DNA of 64,000 bases from Acaudatibacter sp050729515 (lineage in GTDB: Bacteria > Pseudomonadota > Alphaproteobacteria > Caulobacterales > Caulobacteraceae). Each line of letters begins with the position of its first letter. Within the stretch, counting starts at the first letter, position 1. Shown piece by piece: positions 7,508 to 15,896 of this stretch. The position numbers were made by a program, and so were the translations under genes. The notes under the pieces were generated by a model. The model was not told where the DNA came from. It ran no database searches and worked only from the letters and a program-made list of their open reading frames with translations. Where the stretch lies: the NCBI GenBank assembly GCA_050729515.1, contig JBOHLG010000004.1, positions 1-64,000 on the forward strand. The letters are read 5' to 3'.

Positions 7508-9763
7508 TCACAGCAGATCCTCCAGCCGGATCGGCAGATCGCGCACCCGCTTGCCGGTGGCGTGCCAGACTGCATTGGCGACCGCCGCATTCATCCCGGT
7601 GATGCCGATCTCGCCGATCCCCTTCATGCCGAGCGGATTGACCTCTCTGTCGACCTCGGGAACCAGGATGACCTCGACTTCGCCGATATCGGCGTTCACT
7701 GGGATCATGTACTCGGAAAAATCCTTGTTGACGTAGCGGGCGAGGGCCTCGTCGATCTCCGTCTTCTCGTGCAGGGCGGCGCTGATCCCCCAGATCATGC
7801 CTCCCATGAGCTGGCTCTTGGCGGTGACCGGATCGATGATCGTGCCGGCCGCGAAGGCGCCCACTGCGCGGGGGGTGCGGATTTCGCGCGTGCGCTCGTG
7901 GACGCGCACCTCCACGAATTGAGCCCCGAAGGCGTAGGCGAGCGCATCCTGGCGCTCCGATCCGCGCGACATGGCGACCTGGCCGCGATCGAGGCGCGTC
8001 AGGCCGTCGGGCGGCGCGCCTTGCGGCAGGTTCTCGGTATAGATCTCGAGGCGTCCTCCCAGGCGCCGCACGGCCGCAGCGAGCAGCTCTGAGCGTCCGT
8101 CCGGCGCCCTGAGGCTTCCCGCGACGAGCGTGAGGCGAGCCGGATCGGTTCCGGCAAGCGGCCCTGCGCCGGGTGCGCTCGCTGCGCGGGCCAGACGATC
8201 TCGGACCTCCTCGCACGCCTTGGCCGCGACGTTGCAGACGCTGGAGGCGTGGCACGAGCCCGCCGAAATAGGCGCCGGAGGCAGGCGGCTGTCGCCGATA
8301 TCCACAGCGACATTCTCGATCGGCAGCCCCAGGGCGTCGGCGACCACCGCGGCGAGGACGGTGTAGGTCCCCGTCCCCAGGTCCTCGGCCGCAATGCCGA
8401 TCCTGGCCCGCCCCTCCGGAGAAAGCGACAGCCGGCAGGCGGCGGCGGCGATGTTGGCCGGATAGGCGGCGCTCGCGCAGCCCCAGCCGATCAGCCACTC
8501 GCCCTCTCGCATCGAGCCGGGGGCGGGCGTGCGCCTCGGCCAGCCGAACGCCTCGGCGGCCCGCTCCAGGCACGGAACGAGCGAGCGGCTAGTGTATCGG
8601 CGCGGGCTGGTCGGGTCCTTCTGGGTATCGTTGAGGCGGCGCAGCTCGACCGGATCCATCGCCAGGGCCGCGGCGAGTTCGTCCATGGCGACCTCGAGCG
8701 GAAAGAGGAACGGGGTCTCGGGCGGGGCGCGCATGAAGCCCGGGGTGTTGCGGTCGGCGTGGACGATCTGCGCGCGGGTCAGGACATTGGGCGAGGCGTA
8801 GAGCCGCCCCGTCGTCTCCAGGCCATTGGCGTTGTACGTCGAGGGCCGAGAGGTGATGGACTCGCCCTCGTGGATCACCGCCTGGAGCTTTCCCTGGCGG
8901 TCGGCGCCCAGCCTCACCCGATGGCGCGTCTCGGCGCGGAAGGTGGCGATGGTGAAGCCCTGGTCCCTCGTCGCCTCCAGCCGCACCGGCCGGCCGAGCC
9001 GCTTGGCGGCGATGGCGATCCAAGCGGTCCGGGCGGTCACCGCCCCCTTGCCGCCGAAGGCGCCGCCGATGAACTTGGCGACGAAGCGCACCTTCTCGGG
9101 CGGGATCTTGAGCTGGCGGGCGAGCGTCGCCTTCGCCCCGTCGACGAACTGGCTGGGCTCAAAGACCAGGAGCTCGTCGCCGCGCCAGGCGCAGGCCGTG
9201 GCGAAGAGCTCCATGGCGTTGTGGTGCTGGGTCGGGGTCGAATAGGCTTGGTCGATCTTGACCGGAGCGGCGGCGAAGGCGCCTTCGGCCTCGCCGATGT
9301 GCGGATCGCTCTTTTCGCCAGTCGGCTCCGCCTCCACGCCTGGGCTGGAGAAGCTCGCCGATGGGCGTTCGGTCTCGCAGACGAGGCGGATGCGGTGGGC
9401 GCCGTCGCGGGCGATCTCGAAGGTCTCGGCGAGGACTACGGCGAGGATCTGGCCATCGTGCCAGATCTGGTCGGACTGCAGGCTCGCGGTCGTGGCCCCG
9501 CCATCGGGGCCTGGGAGCGGACCGGCGAGGTCGCCGACATTGGCGTGGGTGAGGACATCGAGGACGCCCGGCAAGGCGCGCGTCTCGGCCTCCTCGACCC
9601 GGACGAGCCGGCCCCGCGCGATCGGGCTGGTGACCAGGAACGCCCAGGCCGGATTGGCGACCGCCTCATCGAACGCGAAGACGGCCTCGCCGCGCACCTT
9701 GGCCGGCCCATCGATGCGAAGATGGGGCGCGCCGATCGCGCCGGGGCGGAGTTGGCCGGCCAT
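7508..9763 (-). CDS. paoC: Aldehyde oxidoreductase, molybdenum cofactor-binding subunit (PaoC-like)
   Basis: A 751-residue xanthine-dehydrogenase-family large subunit starting MAGQLRPGAIGAPHLRIDG. Visible motifs: YSTPTQHHNAMELFATACAW, FIGGAFGGKGAVTARTAW (molybdopterin-binding), GFMRAPPETPFLFPLEVAMD, and PLGMKGIGEIGITGMNAAVA with the catalytic Glu of GxGE. With the two preceding subunits it forms a heterotrimer that oxidises aldehydes to carboxylic acids with water as oxygen donor. The ATG overlaps the stop of the FAD subunit (TGATG). It has no signal peptide of its own; in E. coli PaoABC the complex travels through Tat on the small subunit. Confidence 0.9.
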   Translation of the reverse strand: MAGQLRPGAIGAPHLRIDGPAKVRGEAVFAFDEAVANPAWAFLVTSPIARGRLVRVEEAETRALPGVLDVLTHANVGDLAGPLPGPDGGATTASLQSDQIWHDGQILAVVLAETFEIARDGAHRIRLVCETERPSASFSSPGVEAEPTGEKSDPHIGEAEGAFAAAPVKIDQAYSTPTQHHNAMELFATACAWRGDELLVFEPSQFVDGAKATLARQLKIPPEKVRFVAKFIGGAFGGKGAVTARTAWIAIAAKRLGRPVRLEATRDQGFTIATFRAETRHRVRLGADRQGKLQAVIHEGESITSRPSTYNANGLETTGRLYASPNVLTRAQIVHADRNTPGFMRAPPETPFLFPLEVAMDELAAALAMDPVELRRLNDTQKDPTSPRRYTSRSLVPCLERAAEAFGWPRRTPAPGSMREGEWLIGWGCASAAYPANIAAAACRLSLSPEGRARIGIAAEDLGTGTYTVLAAVVADALGLPIENVAVDIGDSRLPPAPISAGSCHASSVCNVAAKACEEVRDRLARAASAPGAGPLAGTDPARLTLVAGSLRAPDGRSELLAAAVRRLGGRLEIYTENLPQGAPPDGLTRLDRGQVAMSRGSERQDALAYAFGAQFVEVRVHERTREIRTPRAVGAFAAGTIIDPVTAKSQLMGGMIWGISAALHEKTEIDEALARYVNKDFSEYMIPVNADIGEVEVILVPEVDREVNPLGMKGIGEIGITGMNAAVANAVWHATGKRVRDLPIRLEDLL

Positions 9764-10776
9764 CACGCCTCCAACGCTCCGGCGGCGAGAAGGGCCCGGA
9801 CCAGCGTCCGCTTGCCAAGTTCGATCTTGTAGGAGACCCCTCCGCTCGGGCTGGCGCCCAAAAGCGCCGCCTCGGCGGCGGCGCGGGCGGTTTCCTCGCT
9901 CAGCGTTTGGCCCTCGAGCGCCGCTTCGGCCTCTCTGCTCCGCCATGGCCGGGCCGCCAGGCCGCCCAGGGCGATGCGCGCAGCGCGCACCTCGCCCGCT
10001 TCGAGGTGGAGGGCGACGGCCGCCGAAGCCAGAGCGAACTCGTAGGACTGGCGGTCGCGGACCTTCACGAAGAGCGAGCGCCTCGTCCAGGGACCCGCCG
10101 GGACGAAGAAGCCGACGATGAGATCGCCGGGCGCGAGGGTCGTCTCGAGGTGCGGGGTCTCGCCCGGAAGGCGATGGAGCTTGTCGAAGGCCATCCTGCG
10201 CGCCCCGCCGGGGCCGGCGATCTCCACCTCGGCGCGCAGGGCCGCCAGGGCGTTGGCGAAGTCGCCGGGATAGCTCGCGATGCAGGCGTCGCTCACCCCG
10301 AGCACGGCGAGCTTGCGGTCGACGCCGGTGAGCGCCCCGCATCCGGAGCCTGGGGCGCGCTTGTTGCAGGCTGGAAAGTCGGTGAAGCGGAAGTACTCGC
10401 ACCTCGTGCGCTGCAGGACATTGCCGCCCAGGCTCGCCATGTTGCGGATCTGGGGGCTTGCGGCGAGGAGAAGGGACTGGGCGATCACCGGATAGTCGCG
10501 CGCTACGGCCTCATGCTCGGCGGCTTCGGCCATCCGGACCATGGCCCCCAGACGCAGGCCTTGAGCATCGGCGCGGATCTCGCGGAGCGAGCCGTCGAGA
10601 CCGTTGAGATCGACGAGCGTCGAAGGCGCCATGACGTCGAGCTTCATGAGATCGATGAGGGTCGTTCCTCCGGCCAGGAATTGGACCGGGGCAAGGGTCG
10701 GCGGCCCGCGTCCTTCGCCGGCAAGACGGACCGCCTCGGCTGGATCGTTGGCGCGCTGATAGGTGAACGGCCGCAT
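9763..10776 (-). CDS. paoB: Aldehyde oxidoreductase, FAD-binding subunit (PaoB-like)
   Basis: A 337-residue FAD subunit of the CoxM/PaoB type. FLAGGTTLIDLMKLDVMAPS and ASLGGNVLQRTRCEYFRF are the FAD-binding motifs. The insert CEYFRFTDFPACNKR with the downstream GSGC carries the extra cysteines that bind an additional 4Fe-4S cluster in E. coli PaoB (YagS) and are absent from ordinary CoxM proteins. This is the best single argument for the Pao type. The start abuts the stop of the Fe-S subunit (TAG ATG), and the end overlaps the molybdenum subunit. Confidence 0.9.
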   Translation of the reverse strand: MRPFTYQRANDPAEAVRLAGEGRGPPTLAPVQFLAGGTTLIDLMKLDVMAPSTLVDLNGLDGSLREIRADAQGLRLGAMVRMAEAAEHEAVARDYPVIAQSLLLAASPQIRNMASLGGNVLQRTRCEYFRFTDFPACNKRAPGSGCGALTGVDRKLAVLGVSDACIASYPGDFANALAALRAEVEIAGPGGARRMAFDKLHRLPGETPHLETTLAPGDLIVGFFVPAGPWTRRSLFVKVRDRQSYEFALASAAVALHLEAGEVRAARIALGGLAARPWRSREAEAALEGQTLSEETARAAAEAALLGASPSGGVSYKIELGKRTLVRALLAAGALEA

Positions 10777-11364
10777 CTACCCCATGGCCTTCGCGGCCTG
10801 GCCGACCGCGGCGACGATGTGGGGATAGGCTCCACACCGGCAGAGATTGCCGCTCATCCATTCCCGGATCTCGGCCTCGCTTCCCGCGTGGCCTTCGCGG
10901 ACGCAGGCGACCGCGGAGAGGATCTGGCCGGGCGTGCAATAGCCGCACTGGAAGGCGTCGGCCTCGATGAAGGCGCTCTGCATGGGATGGAGCGGTCCCG
11001 CCGCCGGCGCGAGCCCCTCGATGGTGGTGATCGGGCCCCTCACCGCGGCGGCGAGCGTGAGGCAGGCAAGGATGCGCCGGTCGCCCTCCAGCACGGTGCA
11101 GGCCCCGCACTGGCCGTGGTCGCAGCCCTTCTTGGATCCGGTGAGCCGAAGATGTTCGCGCAGGGCGTCGAGGAGCGTCACTCTGGGATCGAGGCGGAGC
11201 GTGCGACGTCGCCCGTTGACCTCGAGCGCGACCTCGATCTCGCCAGCGGCGCTCGGAGTCGGGCGTTCGACTGCAGCCTGCGCCGAGGCTGCGGCGGGAA
11301 CAAGCGCGATCCCGGCCGCCCCGGCGCTGAGCACGCCTCTGCGGCTGAGGCCGCCTTTCGCCAT
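10777..11364 (-). CDS. paoA: Aldehyde oxidoreductase, 2Fe-2S subunit with Tat signal (PaoA-like)
   Basis: A 195-residue small subunit. The N-terminus MAKGGLSRRGVLSAGAAGIA is a twin-arginine signal peptide ending near ASAQA, so the folded enzyme is exported to the periplasm. The plant-type 2Fe-2S site is GCDHGQCGACTVL plus a further Cys (RILAC); the second cluster is in FQCGYCTPGQI and GNLCRCGAYP. A GTG at 11379 overlaps the upstream ATPase stop, but ATG 11364 has a purine-rich leader and gives a normal Tat peptide. It is probably cotranscribed with the ABC importer genes upstream. Confidence 0.92.
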   Translation of the reverse strand: MAKGGLSRRGVLSAGAAGIALVPAAASAQAAVERPTPSAAGEIEVALEVNGRRRTLRLDPRVTLLDALREHLRLTGSKKGCDHGQCGACTVLEGDRRILACLTLAAAVRGPITTIEGLAPAAGPLHPMQSAFIEADAFQCGYCTPGQILSAVACVREGHAGSEAEIREWMSGNLCRCGAYPHIVAAVGQAAKAMG

Positions 11365-11375
11365 CGGTTCTTTTC

Positions 11376-12179
11376 TCACTCGTTCGGCGCAACCCGCAAA
11401 CGGGAACGAAGTTCCGTCTCCTCCCCGGCTCGGCGGGCGGCGAGAACCGGTCCGGCCGCCGTCTCGATGAGCGAGCCTTCCAATCCAAAGCCTTCGCGGA
11501 GCGTTTGGCGGGAAAGCGCTTGGGCGGGGGCCGCGGCGGCCAGGATCCGGCCCTGCTTCAACACCACAAGGCGATCGCAGGCGCGCGCCCCCAGGGCGAG
11601 ATCGTGCAGGCTCGCCACAACCGCGGCGCCGCGCCGCGCTTCCTCGCGCAGGATCTCCATGACCAGGAGCTGAGCGTCCGGATCGAGGCCGGCGGTCGGC
11701 TCGTCGGCGAGGATGAGCGGCGACGAGGCGGCGAGAAGCCGGGCGATGAGCACCCTCGCCCGCTCGCCCCCGGACATGTCGAGGATTCCCCTCTCGGCGA
11801 GGGGCGAGACGCCCACCCTTGAGAGCGCCTCGAGCGCCGCGCCCCTCGCCCGGTTGGCGCTGAGCCGCGGCGCCCCGAGGGCAGCGATGCGCCAGGCCGG
11901 AAGGTTCCAGCCGACCCGCCGCTCCTGGGGAAGGTACGCAACGAGCGAAGCCCTTTCCTCGGCGCCAAGGCCGCGAACGGGGCGTCCAAAGAGTCGCGCC
12001 TCCCCTCTTTTGGCCTTCGACAGCCCGAGCGCGGCGCGGATCAGGGTGGTCTTCCCCGAGCCATTGGCCCCCACGAGGCCCGCCACCTCTCCCGGCTCGA
12101 CGGTGAGGGCGATATCCTCCAGGACCGTTCGTCCGCCGCGCGCCACCGCCAAGCCTCTAAGTTCGAGGGGGAAGCTCAC
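11376..12179 (-). CDS. ABC importer ATPase, BtuD/FecE type
   Basis: A 267-residue nucleotide-binding subunit: Walker A GLVGANGSGKTTL, Q-loop AYLPQERR, signature MSGGERARV, Walker B PLILADEPTAGLDP and the switch His in ASLHDLALGARA. This subfamily energises uptake of siderophores, haem or corrinoids; some members carry molybdate. The GTG start overlaps the stop of the permease (GTGA). No binding protein is adjacent; the BtuF-like gene at 20225-21034 is the nearest candidate partner. Confidence 0.9.
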   Translation of the reverse strand: MSFPLELRGLAVARGGRTVLEDIALTVEPGEVAGLVGANGSGKTTLIRAALGLSKAKRGEARLFGRPVRGLGAEERASLVAYLPQERRVGWNLPAWRIAALGAPRLSANRARGAALEALSRVGVSPLAERGILDMSGGERARVLIARLLAASSPLILADEPTAGLDPDAQLLVMEILREEARRGAAVVASLHDLALGARACDRLVVLKQGRILAAAAPAQALSRQTLREGFGLEGSLIETAAGPVLAARRAGEETELRSRLRVAPNE

Positions 12180-13210
12180 GCCCGCCAGCTCCGCGCCGCC
12201 CGCCAGGCGACGAGCGCGAAGAGTGGGGCGCCGAAGAGCGCGGTCACCACGCCCAGCCGGAGCTCCTCCTCGGTGGGGATGAGGCGGGCCGCCAGATCGG
12301 CGAGGAGCACCAGGACGGCCCCGGCCAGCGCCGAGGGCGCGAGCGTCGCGGCCGGATCATCCCTCACCCGCCAGCGCACGAGGTGTGGGGCGGCGAGGCC
12401 GACAAAGCCAATCACCCCGGCCATGGCGACCGAAGCGCCGGTGAGGAGGGCCGCGCCGGCGACCGCAAACGCCCTCAGGCGCGCCATGGGCAGACCCGAG
12501 ACGCTCGCCGTCTCCTCTCCCAGCGTCAGCATGCGAATACCGCGCGCCGAAAAGGCGCAGAGTGCGGCCCCGGCAAGGGCCGGGATGAGCGAGAGGGCCA
12601 CATCGCTCCAGTCGCGGTTGGCGACGCTTCCCAGGAGCCAGGAAAGGATCTCCGCCGTGGTCACCAGCGAAGAGGAGAGGTTGAAGACGAGCGCCGTCGC
12701 CGCCGCGCCGACCGCCGAGATGGCGACGCCGAAGAGGATCAGCATCTCCGGCTCCGAAAAGCGGGCGGCGAGGAAGACCACCAGCGCCCCGCAGGCGAGC
12801 GCGCCGAAGAGCGCGGCGGCCTCGATCGATCCGGCCGCGGCCGAAAGCCCGAGCGCGATCACCACCGCCGCGCCGAGCGCGGAGACCGCCGAGACTCCCA
12901 GCACCGCGGGGTCGGCCAGCGGATTGCGCAAGAGGCCCTGCATCACGGCTCCGGAGAGGCCGAGCTCGGCGCCGGTGAGGGCGGCGGCGACGGCCCGGGG
13001 CGAGCGGATCAGCCACAGGATCTCGCCCGAAGCGGACTCAGGCCTGGCGAAGGCTTCGAGATACTGTCGCGCGGTGAGCGAGGTCTCGCCGAAGACGACG
13101 GCGAGCGCCAGCGCGACAAAGAGCGTGATGGCGAGAAGGACGAGGAAGCCCCATTGGCCCGCCGGCCTGACCCTCGAAGGGGCGGTTGGCGCCTCGAGAA
13201 CGCGCTCCAT
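12176..13210 (-). CDS. FecCD/BtuC-family ABC importer permease
   Basis: A 344-residue permease with about ten transmembrane helices. Family motifs: LIRSPRAVAAALTGAELGLS, GAVMQGLLRNPLADPAVLGV and VIGFVGLAAPHLVRW (the ATPase-coupling loop). The ATG at 13210 is preceded by a GAGG ribosome-binding site and gives the family length; the frame is open far upstream but in antisense of the dehydrogenase gene. The substrate is most likely a corrinoid or ferric siderophore, judged from the distant BtuF-like and TonB genes, but sequence alone does not settle it. Confidence 0.9.
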   Translation of the reverse strand: MERVLEAPTAPSRVRPAGQWGFLVLLAITLFVALALAVVFGETSLTARQYLEAFARPESASGEILWLIRSPRAVAAALTGAELGLSGAVMQGLLRNPLADPAVLGVSAVSALGAAVVIALGLSAAAGSIEAAALFGALACGALVVFLAARFSEPEMLILFGVAISAVGAAATALVFNLSSSLVTTAEILSWLLGSVANRDWSDVALSLIPALAGAALCAFSARGIRMLTLGEETASVSGLPMARLRAFAVAGAALLTGASVAMAGVIGFVGLAAPHLVRWRVRDDPAATLAPSALAGAVLVLLADLAARLIPTEEELRLGVVTALFGAPLFALVAWRAARSWRA

Positions 13211-13353
13211 CGCCACCTCGTTTTCTTCTCCCCTCTGCGGAGCCGGGGAAGCGGATGGAGCGGTAGCGAGCAGACGGAGTGGGCGCAAGACGGCCGGCGC
13301 ACGAAGCCTGGCCTCTCCTCTCGCCTTCTCCGCTGCGCGGGAAAGGAGCCCGA
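13211..13353. other. Intergenic region upstream of the importer operon
   Basis: About 140 bases between the dehydrogenase stop and the permease start, all on the same strand. It should contain the importer promoter, since it marks the boundary of the BVMO cassette. I see GC-rich imperfect repeats (CTCCTCTCGCCTTCTCC-like) but no clear promoter, terminator or riboswitch. Confidence 0.3.
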
Positions 13354-14154
13354 CTAGCTTGCGAAGACCCCGCCGTCGATGACAAGTTCGGCGCCGGTCA
13401 CGAACCGCGCGGCGTCCGAGCAGAGGAAGACCACGCCCGCGGCGATGTCTTCCGGCGTCCCGGCCCGCCCGAGCGGAGTGATCTGCTCCGACATCTCCCG
13501 CATCCCCCGCATGATCTGCTCGGTCGAGTTTTTGTCCGCGGGCATCTCGCCGCCGTTTCCCAGCTTCGCCCAGATCGGCGTCTCGATGCTCCCGGGATGG
13601 ACCGAATTCACCCTGATCTGGTTGCGCGCCGCCGCACACTCGAGCGCCGCGGCCTTCGAAAAGAGGCGCACCGCGCCCTTGCTGGCGCAATAGCCGGCGA
13701 GTCCCGCCACGCCCTGCAGCCCAGCCACCGAGGACATGTTCACGATCGCGCCGCCGCCGGACTTGGCGATCAGGGGGATGGCGGCCTTTGTCCCCAGGAA
13801 GACGCCGTCGAGGTTCACTGAGTTCTGCCTCCGCCACGCTGCGAGCTCCATTTCCAGCAGCGGCCGCTGGATGCAGATTCCGGCGTTGTTGACGAGGATG
13901 TGCAGCGCTCCACTGGCTTCCGCGATCTCGCCCATCGCGCCTCGCCAGGCGTCCTCGTCGGCGACATCGAAGAGGAGGGGGGTCGCGACTCCTCCTTCCG
14001 CAGAGATCTGCTCGCACGTCTCAACCGAGCCGACCTGGTCGATATCGCCCGCAAACACGCGGGCGCCCTCCCGCGCCAGCGCCTTTCCACAGGCGCGCCC
14101 GATGCCGCTGGCCGCGCCGGTGACGAGCGCGATCTTTCCGAGCAGCACGCCCAT
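13354..14154 (-). CDS. Short-chain dehydrogenase/reductase (SDR)
   Basis: A 266-residue classical SDR: TGAASGIGRACG (NAD(P)-binding glycine motif), FDVADEDAW, ILVNNAGICIQ (NNAG), the catalytic Ser in VNMSSVAGL, YCASKGA (YxxxK) and NSVHPGSIETP. An acidic residue at the end of strand 2 (FAGDID) suggests NAD preference. It is divergent from the Baeyer-Villiger monooxygenase with shared operators, so it probably oxidises the alcohol that becomes the monooxygenase's ketone substrate. ATG 14154 has GGAGG upstream. Confidence 0.9.
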   Translation of the reverse strand: MGVLLGKIALVTGAASGIGRACGKALAREGARVFAGDIDQVGSVETCEQISAEGGVATPLLFDVADEDAWRGAMGEIAEASGALHILVNNAGICIQRPLLEMELAAWRRQNSVNLDGVFLGTKAAIPLIAKSGGGAIVNMSSVAGLQGVAGLAGYCASKGAVRLFSKAAALECAAARNQIRVNSVHPGSIETPIWAKLGNGGEMPADKNSTEQIMRGMREMSEQITPLGRAGTPEDIAAGVVFLCSDAARFVTGAELVIDGGVFAS

Positions 14155-14190
14155 GCGCCCTTCCTCCGCCAAATTATGGGGACAGGATTA

Positions 14191-14206
14191 CATAACAGTC
14201 GTTATG
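14191..14206. promoter_or_regulatory. Palindromic operator 1, SDR/BVMO divergent promoter
   Basis: The sequence CATAACAGTCGTTATG is a perfect inverted repeat (CATAAC, 4-base spacer, GTTATG). It sits 37 bases upstream of the dehydrogenase start and 65 bases before the monooxygenase start. A second, near-perfect copy lies at 14238-14253. This is typical of a dimeric TetR-type repressor; the regulator is not identified. Confidence 0.7.
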
Positions 14207-14237
14207 CGGACAAGGCTTGCGGCTCATAATCGCTAGG

Positions 14238-14253
14238 CATAACAAGTGTTAGG
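14238..14253. promoter_or_regulatory. Palindromic operator 2, SDR/BVMO divergent promoter
   Basis: CATAACAAGTGTTAGG repeats the layout of operator 1: the left arm is identical, the spacer is 4 bases and the right arm GTTAGG differs from GTTATG at one position. The centre-to-centre distance is 47 bases. It lies just upstream of the ribosome-binding site (GGAGGGG, 14261-14267) of the monooxygenase and would block its promoter when occupied. Confidence 0.6.
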
Positions 14254-14270
14254 CGAACAAGGAGGGGACT

Positions 14271-15896
14271 GTGCCTCGAGCGGACAAAGGACAGTCCACT
14301 GGAGCCGTGGACGTCGATGCGGTGGTCGTCGGAGCCGGCTTTGCGGGTCTCTACGCGATCCACCGGCTGACCGCCCTGGGTTTGCGCGTCCAGGGCGTCG
14401 AAAAGGGGGCGGGCGTCGGGGGCGTCTGGTACTGGAACCGCTATCCCGGCGCGCGATGCGACTGCGAGAGCTATTATTACAGCTACTCCTTTTCACCGGA
14501 GCTCCAGGAGGCGTGGAACTGGTCGCTGCGCTATTCCGAGCAGCCTGAGATCCTCCGCTACCTCGAGCACGTCGCCGAACGCTTCGAGCTTCGTCGGCTG
14601 ATCCGCTTCGGCGCGGCGGTGACGCGGGCGAGCTTCGATGACACGCGGTCCGCCTGGCGAGTGGAGACCAGCGACGGCGAAACCATCACCACCCGCTTCC
14701 TCATCACTGCGGCGGGCTGCCTCTCCGATGTCCACTGGCCGGATATCCCAGGCCTCGAGAGCTTCGAGGGCCGGATCCTGCACACCGCTCAGTGGCCTCA
14801 CGAGGAGGTTTCCTTTGCGGCAAGACGGGTCGGAATCATCGGCACCGGGGCCTCGGCGGTCCAGGCGATTCCGCGGATCGCGCGCCAGGCGGGGCGGCTG
14901 ACGGTCTTCCAGCGGACGCCGAACTGGGTCCTTCCGGCCAGGAACGTGGCGGCGAGTGGCGATTTCACCTCGTGGTACAAGGCAAATTATTCCGACATTC
15001 GCCGGCGCTGCCTCGCCTCGGGAGGCGCGGTGCCGTTCGACCCGCCCCTGGGATCGGCGTTCGGCGTCTCGGGCGAGGAGCGTCAGGCGATCTACGAGAG
15101 CCTGTGGGCCAAGGGCGGCATGCGCTTTTTCACCGCCTTCGATGATCTCTTCGTCGATGAGGCGGCCAACGAGACGGCTCAGGCGTTCGTCCGATCAAAG
15201 ATCCTCGCGAGCGTCGAAGATCCGCAGACTGCGCGAAAACTGACGCCCCACGATCATCCCATCGGGGTCAAGCGGCCGCCGCTCGAGGACGGCTATTATG
15301 AGACCTACAACCGCCCCAACGTCACGCTCCACGATCTTCGCGAGCACCCGATCGTGGAGGTCGACGCCAAAGGCGTGCGGACCTCCGATCGACACCATCC
15401 GCTCGACGATCTTGTGCTCGCCACCGGCTTCGATGCGCTCACCGGCGCGATCACCTCGATGGATCTCATCGGCCGCGACGGTCGGAATCTGAAGGAGAAA
15501 TGGCGCGCCGGCCCCAGCACCTTCATGGGCCTTGGCGTGTCCGGATATCCGAACCTCTTCACCATCACCGGGCCCCTCAGCCCCTCGGTCCTGGCCAACA
15601 TGCCGACCGCTGTGGAGCAGCACGTCGACTGGATCGCCGACTGTCTCAGCTACATGAGGCGCAACGATCTCACCTTGGTCGAGCCGACCGCCTCGGCGGA
15701 GCGTGAATGGACGGACCATTCCGACGCGGTGGTCTCGCGCACGCTCTACCCGCGGGCGGCCAGTTCCTGGTACCAGGGCGCGAATATCCCCGGTAAGGCG
15801 CGGCGGTTCGGCGTCTACGTCGGCGGGTTTTCCGCCTATCGCGAGCGCTGCGTGGCGATCGCCGCCAACGAATACGAAGGCTTTCAGTTCGCCTAG
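14271..15896 (+). CDS. Type I Baeyer-Villiger monooxygenase
   Basis: A 541-residue flavoprotein monooxygenase that uses NADPH and O2 to insert oxygen next to a ketone carbonyl, giving an ester or lactone. It has two Rossmann motifs, GAGFAG (residues 21-26, FAD) and GTGASA (191-196, NADPH). The BVMO fingerprint FEGRILHTAQWP (165-176, FxGxxxHxxxWP) sits between them. GVGGVWYWNRYPGARCDCES is typical of cyclohexanone/cyclopentanone-type enzymes, but substrate cannot be read from sequence. GTG start with GGAGG five bases upstream. It converges on the esterase with a 4-base CTAG overlap of stop codons. Confidence 0.93.
   Translation: MPRADKGQSTGAVDVDAVVVGAGFAGLYAIHRLTALGLRVQGVEKGAGVGGVWYWNRYPGARCDCESYYYSYSFSPELQEAWNWSLRYSEQPEILRYLEHVAERFELRRLIRFGAAVTRASFDDTRSAWRVETSDGETITTRFLITAAGCLSDVHWPDIPGLESFEGRILHTAQWPHEEVSFAARRVGIIGTGASAVQAIPRIARQAGRLTVFQRTPNWVLPARNVAASGDFTSWYKANYSDIRRRCLASGGAVPFDPPLGSAFGVSGEERQAIYESLWAKGGMRFFTAFDDLFVDEAANETAQAFVRSKILASVEDPQTARKLTPHDHPIGVKRPPLEDGYYETYNRPNVTLHDLREHPIVEVDAKGVRTSDRHHPLDDLVLATGFDALTGAITSMDLIGRDGRNLKEKWRAGPSTFMGLGVSGYPNLFTITGPLSPSVLANMPTAVEQHVDWIADCLSYMRRNDLTLVEPTASAEREWTDHSDAVVSRTLYPRAASSWYQGANIPGKARRFGVYVGGFSAYRERCVAIAANEYEGFQFA

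Noticed and set aside
8249..9832. 527-codon open frame antisense to paoC
   Set aside because: Overlaps a complete molybdoenzyme gene; composition typical of an antisense shadow.
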